Assembly: GCA_011052215.1 (NCBI GenBank)
Contig: DRJK01000086.1
Span: 1-42,639 of the forward strand
Source of the DNA: Gammaproteobacteria bacterium
Lineage (GTDB): Bacteria; Pseudomonadota; Gammaproteobacteria; JAADHQ01
Direction of reading: 5' to 3'
Length of the DNA: 42,639 nt
The notes under the pieces are model-generated. The model ran no database searches and was not told the DNA's origin. It saw only the letters and a program-made list of their open reading frames with translations. Shown piece by piece: positions 24,098 through 34,191 of this stretch. Made by a program: the position numbers and the translations under genes. The stretch's first letter is position 1; each line of letters starts with the position of its first letter.

Positions 24098-27000
24098 TTA
24101 CTTTTTATATTCCCATTCACGCCAGCCTTGCAACATAGGAAAGTATAAACCCAGCTTAATATCTCTTTTATCAATTTTACTCATGATCATCGCATAGTTT
24201 TCCAGTTGGCCACGATAGCGTTCCATCTCTCTATCCATAAATACTTCTTTACCTGTCCCGGAATGGCTGCCTGTCTTGTAATCAATAATCCAGCGAATAT
24301 TATTCTCATCTACAAAAGTGCGGTCAATGATTATGTGTTCCACACCTGAGCCAGATCGTCCCGTCAGTGCATATTCATTTCTGGCTTCCCTGTGGACCGG
24401 ATTCAATATCCAGCGACCTCTGGTATCTTTCATTGTATTTCTAACTGAATCAATAACCTTTACGACAGACTGGCCGAGTTCTGAAGCCGGGACGCCAAGA
24501 CAGGACAAGGATTTTCCTGCTAACCGTGAAAAATAATCCTCCAGATCAGTATCATAACTACTGATATTTTCATTGCTTATATATTGAATGATCTCATGTG
24601 CGACTATCCCGATGAATCTCGCCGTATCACCTGCCCAATCAAAATCCAGAGATTCTCCAGGTTGTTCATTTCCTGCCCCCATATATTCATATGAGCAGGG
24701 TGCATCTGGCAGCCTCCAGTCCGGTGCTAACCTGCTTATTCTATTACCGGATCCAGTCTGCTTCCTGTCCGGTTCTCCTCCATCTGTCAGATACCTGTCT
24801 TTACAGGATTCAAATTCATTATCGTAAATATCCTGTACGGCTGGCCATAATGAAGCCAGCAAGGAGCCAGAACGTGGTTTGCCAGGCTGCAACACTCCAT
24901 CTCTGATATTGCATTGAACATGACCAAATATATGCAATCTACGACGTGCGCGTGTTGCAGCTACGTACAATAATCGACCGGACTCATAAAATTCTTTTTT
25001 CTTTTCGAAATCTTCCAGTAATTTGTATTTCTGATTGATATCCTCTCCGGTCTTTCTGATCGGGGCCATAAGCAAATCGCTTGCATCGGGTTTTCGTGGT
25101 CGTTCAAACCATTTTATCAAATGGCTGTCATTACCGGCCGTCTTGTTACCCAGCCCGGGCAATATTACTGTATCAAATTCAAGCCCTTTTGATTTATGAA
25201 TAGTCATAACCTGCAAATTCTCATCTGCATGGATATCAGGCAAAGCAAATAACCTGTTAACAGATTTTTGTAATTCATATAATACTTTTGATTGTGACAG
25301 GGAATTTATTTTCTCCAGTAACTGAAAAAAAACCTCGGCATCTTCTATATCCGTTTCATCACTTAAACAGGCAGGACCTCCCAGCGACAACCATGCCCCC
25401 TCAACCCATTGCCTGAGTCCTTGTCTCTGTGAGCTATTGATGCTGGCCTGAAGCACCCCGCATACACGCTGCAACCTTGACTGGCCATCCTGACTGATTG
25501 TTGCCTGATGACTGCTATCAACAACCAGTTCCAGAACGTTCTTTTCGCGATCGAGTGAACATAATGCATACAGGTCAGATAATTTCAGCCCACACCAGGG
25601 TGCCCTTAATACGGCCAGCCAGGCAATGCGATCAGATAACTGTATCATGGCCTTTACCAGTGAAAGCAGATCCTGTATGACAGGCCGGTGTGATAATCCC
25701 TCTATCTCTACTGCCCGGTATTTCAGTTTTGCCTTGATCAGACTATTAATAATGCTGGATAAATGGCTGCGTCCCCTCACCAGAATAGCTATCGTTCCGT
25801 CCGGGCTGGTTTTTTTTGTCTGCTGAATAATCAATAGAATTTTTCTTGCTTCCTGTTCCTCATCCTTGATAAAACATGGATAAACTGTGCAGGCATTACC
25901 CTCGATGGCATCATGGCGGGCCATAGAATCGACATATCTGACAGCCCCTGATTCCAGATCATCCCGAGCCGGCAATATTTTCCTGAAACTGCTGTTAACC
26001 CACTCAATGATACCTGCCTGAGATCTGAAATTCACTTTTAGTTGAACCGGTATCAGGGTTATATCCCCTATCCCTTCATTCCATGCCTCCAGAAATAATC
26101 CAACCTCGGCCTCCCGAAACCGGTAGATTGACTGCATCGGGTCACCTACAATAAATAATGTACGGTGATCATCCCCTGTCCAGCCGGAAGTTAGCTGCCT
26201 GATTAATTCGAACTGTGACATTGATGTATCCTGAAATTCATCTATCAGCAGATGATTTATTTTATAGTCCAGGGCCATTGCAAGGTCAGTGGGGTTTTCC
26301 GGTTCACCCAGGGCCCTGGTTGCCGCCAATGAGATTGCTGTAAAATCAACAGAATCTTTTTCATAAAAAACCATCTCCAGTTGTGCCGCTGATAATCGCA
26401 GTATCTCGAATAATGCCTGCATGGTTTGCCATTCATCTTCGCTATATTCCGGGCATGGTAAAACGCGTATGGTGTGCAGGCATTCTATGGCGTCCGGAAA
26501 GGACCCCAGGCATGCCAGCAGCTTGACCATGTCTTCTTTCATCTGTGGAAACAGTTTTTTCTCATCCGCTGTGCGGCCGGCACTTGCAGGTGGAAACCCC
26601 TGCCTCTTGTCTACCTTCTTCCTGAGAGCACCTTCACCGGTTAACAAAAAGTCAGCAATAAATCTCCATGACTTGAGATCTTCAAGCTTGTCACCAGGAA
26701 AGCCGGTAAAACTCGCTGATACAAATTCTCCCTCTATACATGCAGTAACAAGGTTATCTTGTGCAAAGACCATCAGGCTTGATATCTGCTCATTGAGCTC
26801 TTTTGGCCATCTGGCAGATAAATCCAGCAGCCTGTCCTCCACCAGAGATCCCAATGCTGACTCAAGATTCACCCGATCAATTGCAGGATGTGCCGGGTCT
26901 GCTACATGGCGCAACCACTGATCACGTTTTGATAGCATGTTACAAATCAATGACTGGAGATATTCAAGCCGGTTATCCAGGTGGCCGGCAAGATGTTCGA

Positions 27001-27514
27001 TTGACTCCGACCAATGTGTGTCAGACTCGAGAATGGCGATCGTATTTCGTGCAGCCTCTTTATACAGTTCATCCGCATCCTCGGTAACCGGGGGAGTGGA
27101 ACCAAATCCGGATAATAACGGCATTTGTCTGGACAACATTGAACACAAGGAATCAATAGTCTGAATACGTAATCGACCCGGATTTTCCAGAAGGCCCCAT
27201 GCACACTTTTTATTGCGACTGATAACATTTTTTGCCAACAACCAGGTCAGCCTGTGATATTCCTGTTCCGGCTCCCCGCTATTACATGCTTCGTTCAGTG
27301 CTGACATTATTCTTTCACGAATTTCACTTGCGGCCTTACGCGTGAATGTAATTGCAATAATCTCTTCGGGCTCTTCTACACACGCCAGTAGTGTAAGAAT
27401 TCGCTGAATCAACAACCCTGTTTTACCAGAGCCTGCTGGAGCCTGAACAATAAATGACCGTGCAGGATCAAGCGCCTGTGCTCGCTGAGCATTGTCAGCA
27501 ATTTTACGATCCAT
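24098..27514 (-). CDS. AddA-like UvrD/RecB-type helicase-nuclease
   Basis: 1138 residues. SF1A helicase motifs in order: Walker A QAPAGSGKT (about 25-32), ITFTRKAASEIRER, IQTIDSLC, LLIDEFQDTSMSQFELIRQL, FIVGDPMQSIYRFREAE, VNFRSQ, MTIHKSKGLEFDTVILPGL and LYVAATRARRRLHIFG. The C-terminal PD-(D/E)XK nuclease has GIVAHEIIQYI and WIIDYKTG. It is predicted to process double-strand ends for recombination together with the AddB-like neighbour, as an AddAB-type replacement or supplement for RecBCD. Start ATG (27512-27514) has GAGGAAG before it and overlaps the 3' end of the neighbour by 11 bp; a start four codons upstream is possible. No signal of transfer. Confidence 0.9.
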   Translation of the reverse strand: MDRKIADNAQRAQALDPARSFIVQAPAGSGKTGLLIQRILTLLACVEEPEEIIAITFTRKAASEIRERIMSALNEACNSGEPEQEYHRLTWLLAKNVISRNKKCAWGLLENPGRLRIQTIDSLCSMLSRQMPLLSGFGSTPPVTEDADELYKEAARNTIAILESDTHWSESIEHLAGHLDNRLEYLQSLICNMLSKRDQWLRHVADPAHPAIDRVNLESALGSLVEDRLLDLSARWPKELNEQISSLMVFAQDNLVTACIEGEFVSASFTGFPGDKLEDLKSWRFIADFLLTGEGALRKKVDKRQGFPPASAGRTADEKKLFPQMKEDMVKLLACLGSFPDAIECLHTIRVLPCPEYSEDEWQTMQALFEILRLSAAQLEMVFYEKDSVDFTAISLAATRALGEPENPTDLAMALDYKINHLLIDEFQDTSMSQFELIRQLTSGWTGDDHRTLFIVGDPMQSIYRFREAEVGLFLEAWNEGIGDITLIPVQLKVNFRSQAGIIEWVNSSFRKILPARDDLESGAVRYVDSMARHDAIEGNACTVYPCFIKDEEQEARKILLIIQQTKKTSPDGTIAILVRGRSHLSSIINSLIKAKLKYRAVEIEGLSHRPVIQDLLSLVKAMIQLSDRIAWLAVLRAPWCGLKLSDLYALCSLDREKNVLELVVDSSHQATISQDGQSRLQRVCGVLQASINSSQRQGLRQWVEGAWLSLGGPACLSDETDIEDAEVFFQLLEKINSLSQSKVLYELQKSVNRLFALPDIHADENLQVMTIHKSKGLEFDTVILPGLGNKTAGNDSHLIKWFERPRKPDASDLLMAPIRKTGEDINQKYKLLEDFEKKKEFYESGRLLYVAATRARRRLHIFGHVQCNIRDGVLQPGKPRSGSLLASLWPAVQDIYDNEFESCKDRYLTDGGEPDRKQTGSGNRISRLAPDWRLPDAPCSYEYMGAGNEQPGESLDFDWAGDTARFIGIVAHEIIQYISNENISSYDTDLEDYFSRLAGKSLSCLGVPASELGQSVVKVIDSVRNTMKDTRGRWILNPVHREARNEYALTGRSGSGVEHIIIDRTFVDENNIRWIIDYKTGSHSGTGKEVFMDREMERYRGQLENYAMIMSKIDKRDIKLGLYFPMLQGWREWEYKK

Positions 27515-30227
27515 AATCTTCCTCATCCAGAGCCTGATCAGTATTTTTTATTTCATTTATTCTGCATAGCGACTTAAGGGAGCAGTATTTGCATGTGGCC
27601 GGGTAAGATAAAGGATCCACCATCGCCTCACCTCGTGCGAACTCGTCTGCCAGTTTATTAACACATGCCTTCCAGTAGTCCAATAGCCCTGTCCAGTTCT
27701 CGATCCCCCGGGTCTGCAATAATTTCTCCGTGTTTTTTACACCTGGTAAACTGATGTCGCCAGACATCACCCCCTTAAATGCACATTCTCCTGGCCTGAT
27801 TTGACCGAAAACAACGCCGGCAAGTTTTTCCGGCAGGGCCGAAACATAAAGAGGTAACTGCGGGTCTCCCGGACGGTCACCAAACCATTCGTATGGCGAG
27901 ACCTTGCCCGTTTTATAGTCGATAACAATCCTTGAGCCATCATCCATTTCATCTACCCTGTCCACCTTCAGTAGAATATCAATACTGTTTGTGGCAAACT
28001 TTACCTTCTGTTCTGTCATCAATACGTGAAAAGGCTGTCTTGATTTTTCGTTCTCAAGCCATTCGAGCATCAGGGTTTTAAGGCGATTGTGTTCCAGCAC
28101 CCTGAAACGTCCCTTGAAATCAACAAATAATTCCTTTTCCATTTTTGTCATGGCCCGTGATACACACCTGTCTACCTGATCATGAAGCGCATCAGCAGAC
28201 AAGTTCTGCAACTGTGCGCCCGTTCTTACTTCACGCCAGAAATATTCCAGCGCCTGATGTACCAGGCTTCCCCGCTCCGATGGGTCCAGCCCGATAGTGG
28301 GCTCCTGCAATGGCCTCGCTGCCAGTCGCAATTCAGCAAATGCACGAAAAGGGCACAGGGACTGTAATTTAATGATCTGACTACCGCCTGATACATCCCG
28401 GCCCCTGACTGGTGGCGCCTGATTATCCTGTATTGATTCCAGTTTTCCGGACTGAAATATCAGTTGGCACCAGTCGGGAAATTTTCGAGGCAGCAATTGC
28501 TCAATATGAACTTTATCAATATCATTCAATAATGCCGACGGGCGAAGGATATCTGTTTCATCCATGCATGGATAACTGATAATACTCTCGGCCGCATTTC
28601 CGATGAGTCTGGAAGTTATCTTTTCAGCAAACTCAAGTTCTCGTGACGCACTTGAATGCGGCATATTTTTTTCTCTTTGTAACGGAAATGGTATAAATGG
28701 ATCCGGCCTGGGGACAGGTGGCCAGACACAATCATGCAGACCCATGATCCAGGTTTTCTCGAACTCCAGTCCGATGGCTTCCATTACACCCAATACCTGC
28801 ACAGGGGCTTCATTTGTCCTTGGCTGAAATATTCTTTCGGCAGCAATCTGACGAAGAATACTCACCGCACTGCCCAATGTTATTTTCCGGTCTGACATAT
28901 CCAGCTTGATAAACTCACACAGCACGTCCTTCCATGCCTCGGCTGTCTGATATTCATCACTTGATAATGTACGCCCCTTTAAATAGCCAAAGCCGTCCAG
29001 TATCCGCGTAATATAACCTGCCCAGAATCCAGGCAAGGCCCTTGCAGGCATTTTATTCACACCCTCGTCAACTGATTCCAGCATTACTGCTATTTTTCGG
29101 GAAAAATATTGTCTGTCAGAGCGACATGCCAACCGGTTAACAAACCTGATTGAAATTTTTTCATTCCCCGCTTCCCTTATCCTCTTGTCCAGCTGCGAAC
29201 GTGAGAACATCTCTTCTTCCCATCCCGTGATAAAAGGTGATCTGAGTAAGGCAGAAAATTCCTCAACGGCTACAGAATTGTTTTTTAATGACAATATAAG
29301 AAACAAGGTCTGTATAACAGGGTATTGAATGAGAGGCCTGCCCATGGATATATTATATGGGTGCCGGGTTAATTCTGTTCCAGGCTTAATGTTTTCCGGA
29401 CTGAATACCTTGTCAAATATTCCCTGGATCACTTCTCGCATTTCTTTTAACTCAGGGACAACGATCCCCAGACGGATCGTTTTCTTCTCTTCCAGCAAGA
29501 CCCTTGCCCAGTGAGCGGCATAAACTATTTCCTCCCTGTAATTATTAACTTTTAACTTGCATACAGATTGGCTAAGGCCGCTTTTCTCGATCCACTCGAC
29601 GATACACCCCTGCTCTTCACAGGCATTAATCAAAGATAATTGTCGAGGGGTGATTTCATCAAAACCGGTCAGAATGATACGATCCGGAACGGAAAATTGC
29701 CTTGCCAGAATCCATTCTGTTATCAAACCCGGTAGTTGGGCCCTGGTAGTCCAGTTTTTACTCAAACACCTTTTTTGCAGTCGTTTGGCCCACTTCTGAA
29801 ATGCCCGGGTATCCTCATTTTGCCAATGCTTGTCCTGTGACTGTTCAAGCTCCCACTCGTGGGTAAGCCGCCATGTCTCTGCTGCCTGACGCGCAGTTGC
29901 AGATACCTGCAAAAGAGGGCTCTCTGTTGATGCTTCGACAATAATCTGTTCCCACAATCCTTGCTCATGCCAGTCACTTATCAATACGGGGGCATGTAAG
30001 GCGTCCGGTTTGGGACCTTCCCTGAAACACCTCATAATCCATGCCCCCCAGGGAATAATATCGGGTGATTCCCATGCCTGCAGGCCTTCATCAACGGCTT
30101 TTTGATCACAGGAATTGCGAATTGAATCTGTCAGACGTGAATTACCTGTGATAATGGTAACCTCGTGCCCGATTTTATTCAGGAGTTCAGCGCGGTTCAG
30201 GTGAATTGCTTTCAAATGTTCAGCCAT
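27504..30227 (-). CDS. AddB-like PD-(D/E)XK nuclease (TIGR03623 'probable DNA repair protein')
   Basis: 907 residues of the TIGR03623 family. The N-terminal helicase-like region has no Walker A (TIITGNSRLTDSI replaces GxxGxGKT), as expected for a non-ATPase AddB partner. A Cys in SLCPFRAFAELRL and the C-terminal CKYCSLKSLC (three Cys) match the 4Fe-4S-holding cysteines of AddB. The nuclease motif RIVIDYKTGKVSPYEW lies between them. It is the upstream partner of the AddA-like gene (overlap 11 bp), so they are co-translated. This pair is known from beta- and gammaproteobacteria. The ATG lacks a recognisable ribosome site. Confidence 0.9.
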   Translation of the reverse strand: MAEHLKAIHLNRAELLNKIGHEVTIITGNSRLTDSIRNSCDQKAVDEGLQAWESPDIIPWGAWIMRCFREGPKPDALHAPVLISDWHEQGLWEQIIVEASTESPLLQVSATARQAAETWRLTHEWELEQSQDKHWQNEDTRAFQKWAKRLQKRCLSKNWTTRAQLPGLITEWILARQFSVPDRIILTGFDEITPRQLSLINACEEQGCIVEWIEKSGLSQSVCKLKVNNYREEIVYAAHWARVLLEEKKTIRLGIVVPELKEMREVIQGIFDKVFSPENIKPGTELTRHPYNISMGRPLIQYPVIQTLFLILSLKNNSVAVEEFSALLRSPFITGWEEEMFSRSQLDKRIREAGNEKISIRFVNRLACRSDRQYFSRKIAVMLESVDEGVNKMPARALPGFWAGYITRILDGFGYLKGRTLSSDEYQTAEAWKDVLCEFIKLDMSDRKITLGSAVSILRQIAAERIFQPRTNEAPVQVLGVMEAIGLEFEKTWIMGLHDCVWPPVPRPDPFIPFPLQREKNMPHSSASRELEFAEKITSRLIGNAAESIISYPCMDETDILRPSALLNDIDKVHIEQLLPRKFPDWCQLIFQSGKLESIQDNQAPPVRGRDVSGGSQIIKLQSLCPFRAFAELRLAARPLQEPTIGLDPSERGSLVHQALEYFWREVRTGAQLQNLSADALHDQVDRCVSRAMTKMEKELFVDFKGRFRVLEHNRLKTLMLEWLENEKSRQPFHVLMTEQKVKFATNSIDILLKVDRVDEMDDGSRIVIDYKTGKVSPYEWFGDRPGDPQLPLYVSALPEKLAGVVFGQIRPGECAFKGVMSGDISLPGVKNTEKLLQTRGIENWTGLLDYWKACVNKLADEFARGEAMVDPLSYPATCKYCSLKSLCRINEIKNTDQALDEEDYGS

Positions 30228-30313
30228 GCGTATCTATAACATCTTTATCTGGTCAATATACTGCGACCTGGTTTCTATCAGACCAAGATAAATGATTCGA
30301 CTGTAAAAATCAG

Positions 30314-30357
30314 CAAAAAACCCTGCCGGTATTCCGTCTTCCAGACAGGTAAGGGTT
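30314..30357 (-). terminator. Likely rho-independent terminator downstream of the lipase-like gene
   Basis: On the minus strand an AACCCT...AGGGTT stem, with a CCTG/CAGG inner part, is followed directly by TTTTTT. It lies 27 bp after the stop of the lipase-like gene and before the AddB-like gene start, so it would end that transcript. Confidence 0.45.
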
Positions 30358-30383
30358 CAATCACTCATGGATAATAACAAATG

Positions 30384-31217
30384 TTATTGGGATAATATTT
30401 TTGCCAGAAGTTGTCCGTCGGCCGGGTTAAGTGCATGACCGGAATGCGTAACATACACCTTCGCCCTGTTTTGAATGGATGGCACCTGGTTGAGGTCCTG
30501 GCTGAACCCGGGCACCATTTCATCTCCATTGTTTTGAGACAGGCTTTTGATAACAGAATAATAGCGGATATCGGGGTGTTTCTGCCTGTTAAGCCAGCTT
30601 AAGGCACCTTCAGAACCTGCCGGTAACAGATCACGGATCACACCACGTGAATACTTGAGATACTGGTATTTCTCGCCACCAACCATTGATTTAACAAAAT
30701 CTATCCCTGGACCTGGACAAAAAAATGGCTTTGAATCAATTACATTCAGTGCATCTATAGCACGGCTGGTACCGAGATGAGGAGATGCTATGGTAATCAG
30801 CGTATCTATTTTTGGGGCGCCCGGTTGTACCAGTACCATTCTGGCAACAACACCGCCCGCTGAATGGGCCGCTATCGTGATTTTTTCCTGTTTGTTTTTA
30901 TTATGTATAAACTCAAGCTCCGCACGCAGGTAAGCCGACTGAATAATCAGTGGCGCCTCTGCCGGAAGAATAACACGATAAACCCGGTTACCCTGCACCG
31001 AACCCCGGGCAGGAGAGAGATGTGCCACGCCCGCATTTGATATTCCAACGACCCCTGCATCAGACCAGCCGTTTTGCCTTAATACTGGCAAGACTCCACT
31101 CTCATACCAGGTATCTGCACTGGAGGCCCAGCCATGCACAAGTACCAGCACATCGGCGTTTGCAGGAGTCACAACAAGCATCATCAGCATTGCCGGGAAC
31201 AGACGTAAAAATCTCAT
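30384..31217 (-). CDS. Secreted alpha/beta hydrolase (lipase/esterase-like)
   Basis: 277 residues from the chosen ATG. A signal peptide (MRFLRLFPAMLMMLVVTPAN, cut near ANA-D) is followed by the oxyanion-hole strand VLVLVHGWASSADTW, nucleophile elbow AAHSAGG (Ser119) and a C-terminal His in VTHSGHALNPADG. TIASPHLGTSRA is typical of triacylglycerol-lipase-like and PGAP1-like hydrolases. It acts in the periplasm or outside. An ATG three codons upstream (31226) is possible but has a too-short ribosome spacing. Substrate unknown. Confidence 0.8.
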   Translation of the reverse strand: MRFLRLFPAMLMMLVVTPANADVLVLVHGWASSADTWYESGVLPVLRQNGWSDAGVVGISNAGVAHLSPARGSVQGNRVYRVILPAEAPLIIQSAYLRAELEFIHNKNKQEKITIAAHSAGGVVARMVLVQPGAPKIDTLITIASPHLGTSRAIDALNVIDSKPFFCPGPGIDFVKSMVGGEKYQYLKYSRGVIRDLLPAGSEGALSWLNRQKHPDIRYYSVIKSLSQNNGDEMVPGFSQDLNQVPSIQNRAKVYVTHSGHALNPADGQLLAKILSQ

Positions 31218-31353
31218 TTCATGCACCTGAATATATAAGTTATTTAGATTATACTAATATATATCAAATGTTTCCAGTCAGCCTGGCACAAATTAGCTAC
31301 CAAAGATAAATATCCATCCATTCAACTACTTGCGTGGTAATTTTTTGACCAGC

Positions 31354-32046
31354 TTACATCCTCATCAGAAGAACCAGCATAACAATAACAATGACTGCAC
31401 CGATGATGGCAAGCAGGGTGATATATCTGCTGCCTTGAGAACTATTTTTCCTGCCCACGAGTCGAGACCTGATTTCATTGACAGATTGTTGCTCAAGTTC
31501 AATGTTTTTCAATAACCCGCCCCTGTTCAGGCTGCTTTTCCGGGCCCTGCCCTGATCACCTGAAGCGGCGTTATCCATGTCTATTTCTGTCGGGGCCAGG
31601 TCCTCTACAAACGATACCGCCCCCCTCTTTTCCCCGGGTGGATTTTCCGGTTGGGCCTGCCTGGCTTCCATCTGCTTATTACGTTTGGCCAGTTCAACCA
31701 TATCGCCCAGCTTGTCGCCGCTCATGATCATGGTTTTTTCAGGTTGTGTCGTGCCCTGACGACCTGACTGGAAAAGTAACTGGTGGCCTCCGATTGATAT
31801 AATATCACCCGAATGCAGGGTGTGCTCTTCTATACGATGGCCATTAACAAAGGTGCCATTGGTGCTGCCAACATCCTCGATGTGAGTTGCTGTAAATATG
31901 CTGACTATTTTTGCATGGTGACCGCTGGTAGCACTGTCATCCAGATGTATATCATTATCTTCTGCCCGGCCAATCGTCATCGTGCCCGCTTCAAGATTAA
32001 TTTCACCCAGCACAAAAGAATCACGATTGATAGTCAGTTTATTCAT
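31354..32046 (-). CDS. FHA-domain protein with C-terminal membrane anchor
   Basis: 230 residues. An FHA domain (about 1-95) has TIGRAEDNDIHLDD, ATSGHHAKI and GSTNGTFVNGHRI, i.e. the Arg, Ser/His and Asn residues that read phosphothreonine. A Pro/Gln/charged linker follows (about 95-200). The last 23 residues form a hydrophobic tail with a short RM end, so the protein is tail-anchored with the FHA domain in the cytoplasm. No kinase or phosphatase lies in the window. A role as adaptor in a Ser/Thr kinase or type VI/secretion system is possible but not shown. Confidence 0.85.
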   Translation of the reverse strand: MNKLTINRDSFVLGEINLEAGTMTIGRAEDNDIHLDDSATSGHHAKIVSIFTATHIEDVGSTNGTFVNGHRIEEHTLHSGDIISIGGHQLLFQSGRQGTTQPEKTMIMSGDKLGDMVELAKRNKQMEARQAQPENPPGEKRGAVSFVEDLAPTEIDMDNAASGDQGRARKSSLNRGGLLKNIELEQQSVNEIRSRLVGRKNSSQGSRYITLLAIIGAVIVIVMLVLLMRM

Positions 32047-32195
32047 TTAAATGGCGTCCCCGTAATCAATATAGTTCATAATGCCGCCTTCATGTATAGG
32101 TGGAATTCTGATAATTACCCCGTTTGTATACAAGTAAACTACCATTGTCACATCACTATAACTACATGGCTTAAAAGCCATCTATATGGTGGCAT

Positions 32196-32429
32196 CACGA
32201 CTGTCCCGTTAACATGTAACGAATACAGTTAAAATGTAAGCGGCAAGTGTGTTTTGGGTTAAATTGGGCAATCCGGACATGAAACCGGTAAGCCTGACCA
32301 GGATACGCAAAACATGCCATCCATGGCGACTCGGCGGCCGCATCCGTGCGGCAGACGGTCTTGACCAGGCTTACCGATTCCATGTCCTCACATTGTTATG
32401 TGCTTCATAAAGTTAACGGGGCAGCAGTG
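32196..32429. mobile_element. MITE-like element, copy B (234 bp)
   Basis: Ends CACGACTGTCCCGTTAAC and inverted CACTGCTGCCCCGTTAAC form the terminal repeat. Arms at 32275-32303 and 32359-32387 match in 24 of 29 positions. The 55-bp core (32304-32358) is the reverse complement of the core in copy C although both elements have the same end order. Flanks GGTGGCAT (32188-32195) and TGTGGCAT (32431-32438) match 7 of 8, consistent with an 8-bp target duplication plus one extra T. It lies 15 bp after the stop of the lipoprotein gene and upstream of the FHA gene. No ORF. Confidence 0.85.
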
Positions 32430-32444
32430 TTGTGGCATTAAAGG

Positions 32445-33089
32445 TTACAAACTGTCTTCATTCGATACCTTTCCCTCTGATCTGTGTGCAGTATTATTCC
32501 GCTTGCTTGTCACTTTTTTATTTTTTATCCGGCTGAATTCCTCATCCAGGGTTTGCATCGCAATTCCGATGGCCCGAGTATTTGCCTCAATACCCGCACT
32601 GTCAGGATTACGACGCCAGACCAATGCCCGGCTGATTTTTGATTCCAGTCGACCACGCACCATTAAATATGCATCACATACTGTATAAACCTGAACTGTA
32701 CCATTAACAGTCATGGTATTCACTGACGTTGAGGTACATACGGATTTGGTGATACCTTCAGAAATATCCTTATCCTCAAGCAGAATAACCAGATCACCCC
32801 CTCTTTGTGCTGCGGCAACCAATACATCTTTTTCGGACGGCATACCATCTGTAACAGTCTTGCAGGCATTATCCTCATAACATTTCCTGATATTTCTGCG
32901 CACATCGATATATCCGATCAGAAGAAAATCACTATCCAAAAGGTCAGCAATGTCACCATTATATATTCTGGCCGGTGATATACGATTGGAGTAAGATAGT
33001 TCGCTAAATGGCTTATACTTTATCTCGACAGGAACAATTGTACATGCCGCCAAGATAGAAATCAGAAAACCCAGGTATAATATTCGCAT
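32445..33089 (-). CDS. Putative lipoprotein of unknown function
   Basis: 214 residues from the chosen ATG: MRILYLGFLISILAAC, with lipobox ILAAC and Cys16 as lipidation site. Not recognised. The body has VCTSTSVNTMTVNGTVQVYT and ALVWRRNPDSAGIEANTRAI, mixed alpha/beta, and several cysteines (KCYEDNACKT, SVCT, YTVCDAY) that could pair in the periplasm. The C-terminus is basic. A TTG seven codons upstream extends the frame but is not needed for a signal peptide. It is divergent from the M48 protease gene, whose start is 79 bp away. Confidence 0.65.
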   Translation of the reverse strand: MRILYLGFLISILAACTIVPVEIKYKPFSELSYSNRISPARIYNGDIADLLDSDFLLIGYIDVRRNIRKCYEDNACKTVTDGMPSEKDVLVAAAQRGGDLVILLEDKDISEGITKSVCTSTSVNTMTVNGTVQVYTVCDAYLMVRGRLESKISRALVWRRNPDSAGIEANTRAIGIAMQTLDEEFSRIKNKKVTSKRNNTAHRSEGKVSNEDSL

Positions 33090-33168
33090 TTTATTATGAT
33101 GATTTCCCAATACAGAACCCTTTAACTCTATCGGACCGGCTTTCAGAATTGTAACACAGCGCTATTTT

Positions 33169-34191
33169 ATGTCTCATACCCAAACAAGGCTGATCTTGCT
33201 GCCATTTATTTCCATATTATTATCAGCTTGTACCGGTGTGGATAAAAAGCCGCAAATAAAGCCGGTTATTATCAGTCAGAAAGAAAAACAGACCGGGGGA
33301 AAAGTTTATAAACTATTTGAAAAACATTACGGGTTTTATGATAAACCCGAACTCGAATCATATATAAAGTCAATGGTACTGAATGTGTTGTCTCACACAC
33401 CCGCCAGAAATGCTGCCATTACATTCAGGATTCTCGACACATCGCTGGTCAATGCCAGGGCCACGCCTGGTGGCTACATCTACGTGACAAAGGGGCTCCT
33501 GGCACTTGCCAATAACGAATCCCAGGTTGCCTCTATTATTGCACACGAAATAGCCCATGTGGTTGCAGGGCATACAAAGAAAAAATATGAGCAAAAAGAA
33601 AAAATCCTGAAAATTTCCAGAAATATAAACAGGAATATCAATACCAATATGGCGAAACAGGTCACTACCCTGTTCAGCAAAGTGATCATAAAAGGTAACC
33701 AGCGCAGAAATGAACTTGAAGCAGACAGACTGGCATTACACTATATATCAAAAACCCGCTATTCAACCTCATCCATGCTGAATATGCTGGAATTACTGAA
33801 GAAATTCAGTGCCTATAGTAATTCTTTTCAAACTGAGTCAGGCTATACCGAAAACTCTATTTTATCCACTCACCCCAGTATTGACAGAAGAATTACCGAA
33901 CTGAAAAAAAATTACAAAAAAAACAACTATTCCAGAACCATAACAAGCAACTCTGTCATAGATAAAAGGTATCTGGATAAAATTAATGGATTGGTAATAG
34001 GAAAAATTAACAACAGGAAAGTGGTGCTTGGCCTGAAACACTTCCCTGACTACAACCGATATATCAGGGAAGTTAAAAATTATTCCAATGGTGACCGGAT
34101 ACTCGCCGAGTACATCCGTGTATTAAACAATATTCCTGCCAACAGACAAAATAATTCACCTTTACTGATAAAATGGCTTGAAAGAAAATAA
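33169..34191 (+). CDS. M48-family metalloprotease lipoprotein
   Basis: 340 residues with a lipobox LLSAC (Cys21) and the zinc motif HEIAH (126-130) inside ASIIAHEIAHVVAGH. The third ligand is Glu182 in NELEADRLALHY, and GGYIYVTKGLLALANNESQV precedes it, as in the BepA/LoiP (YfgC/YggG) group of periplasmic quality-control proteases. The C-terminal LGLKHFPDYNRYIREVKNYS part is short, without the TPR region of BepA. Likely anchored to the outer or inner membrane and degrading misfolded envelope proteins. No ribosome site was found before the ATG. Confidence 0.87.
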   Translation: MSHTQTRLILLPFISILLSACTGVDKKPQIKPVIISQKEKQTGGKVYKLFEKHYGFYDKPELESYIKSMVLNVLSHTPARNAAITFRILDTSLVNARATPGGYIYVTKGLLALANNESQVASIIAHEIAHVVAGHTKKKYEQKEKILKISRNINRNINTNMAKQVTTLFSKVIIKGNQRRNELEADRLALHYISKTRYSTSSMLNMLELLKKFSAYSNSFQTESGYTENSILSTHPSIDRRITELKKNYKKNNYSRTITSNSVIDKRYLDKINGLVIGKINNRKVVLGLKHFPDYNRYIREVKNYSNGDRILAEYIRVLNNIPANRQNNSPLLIKWLERK

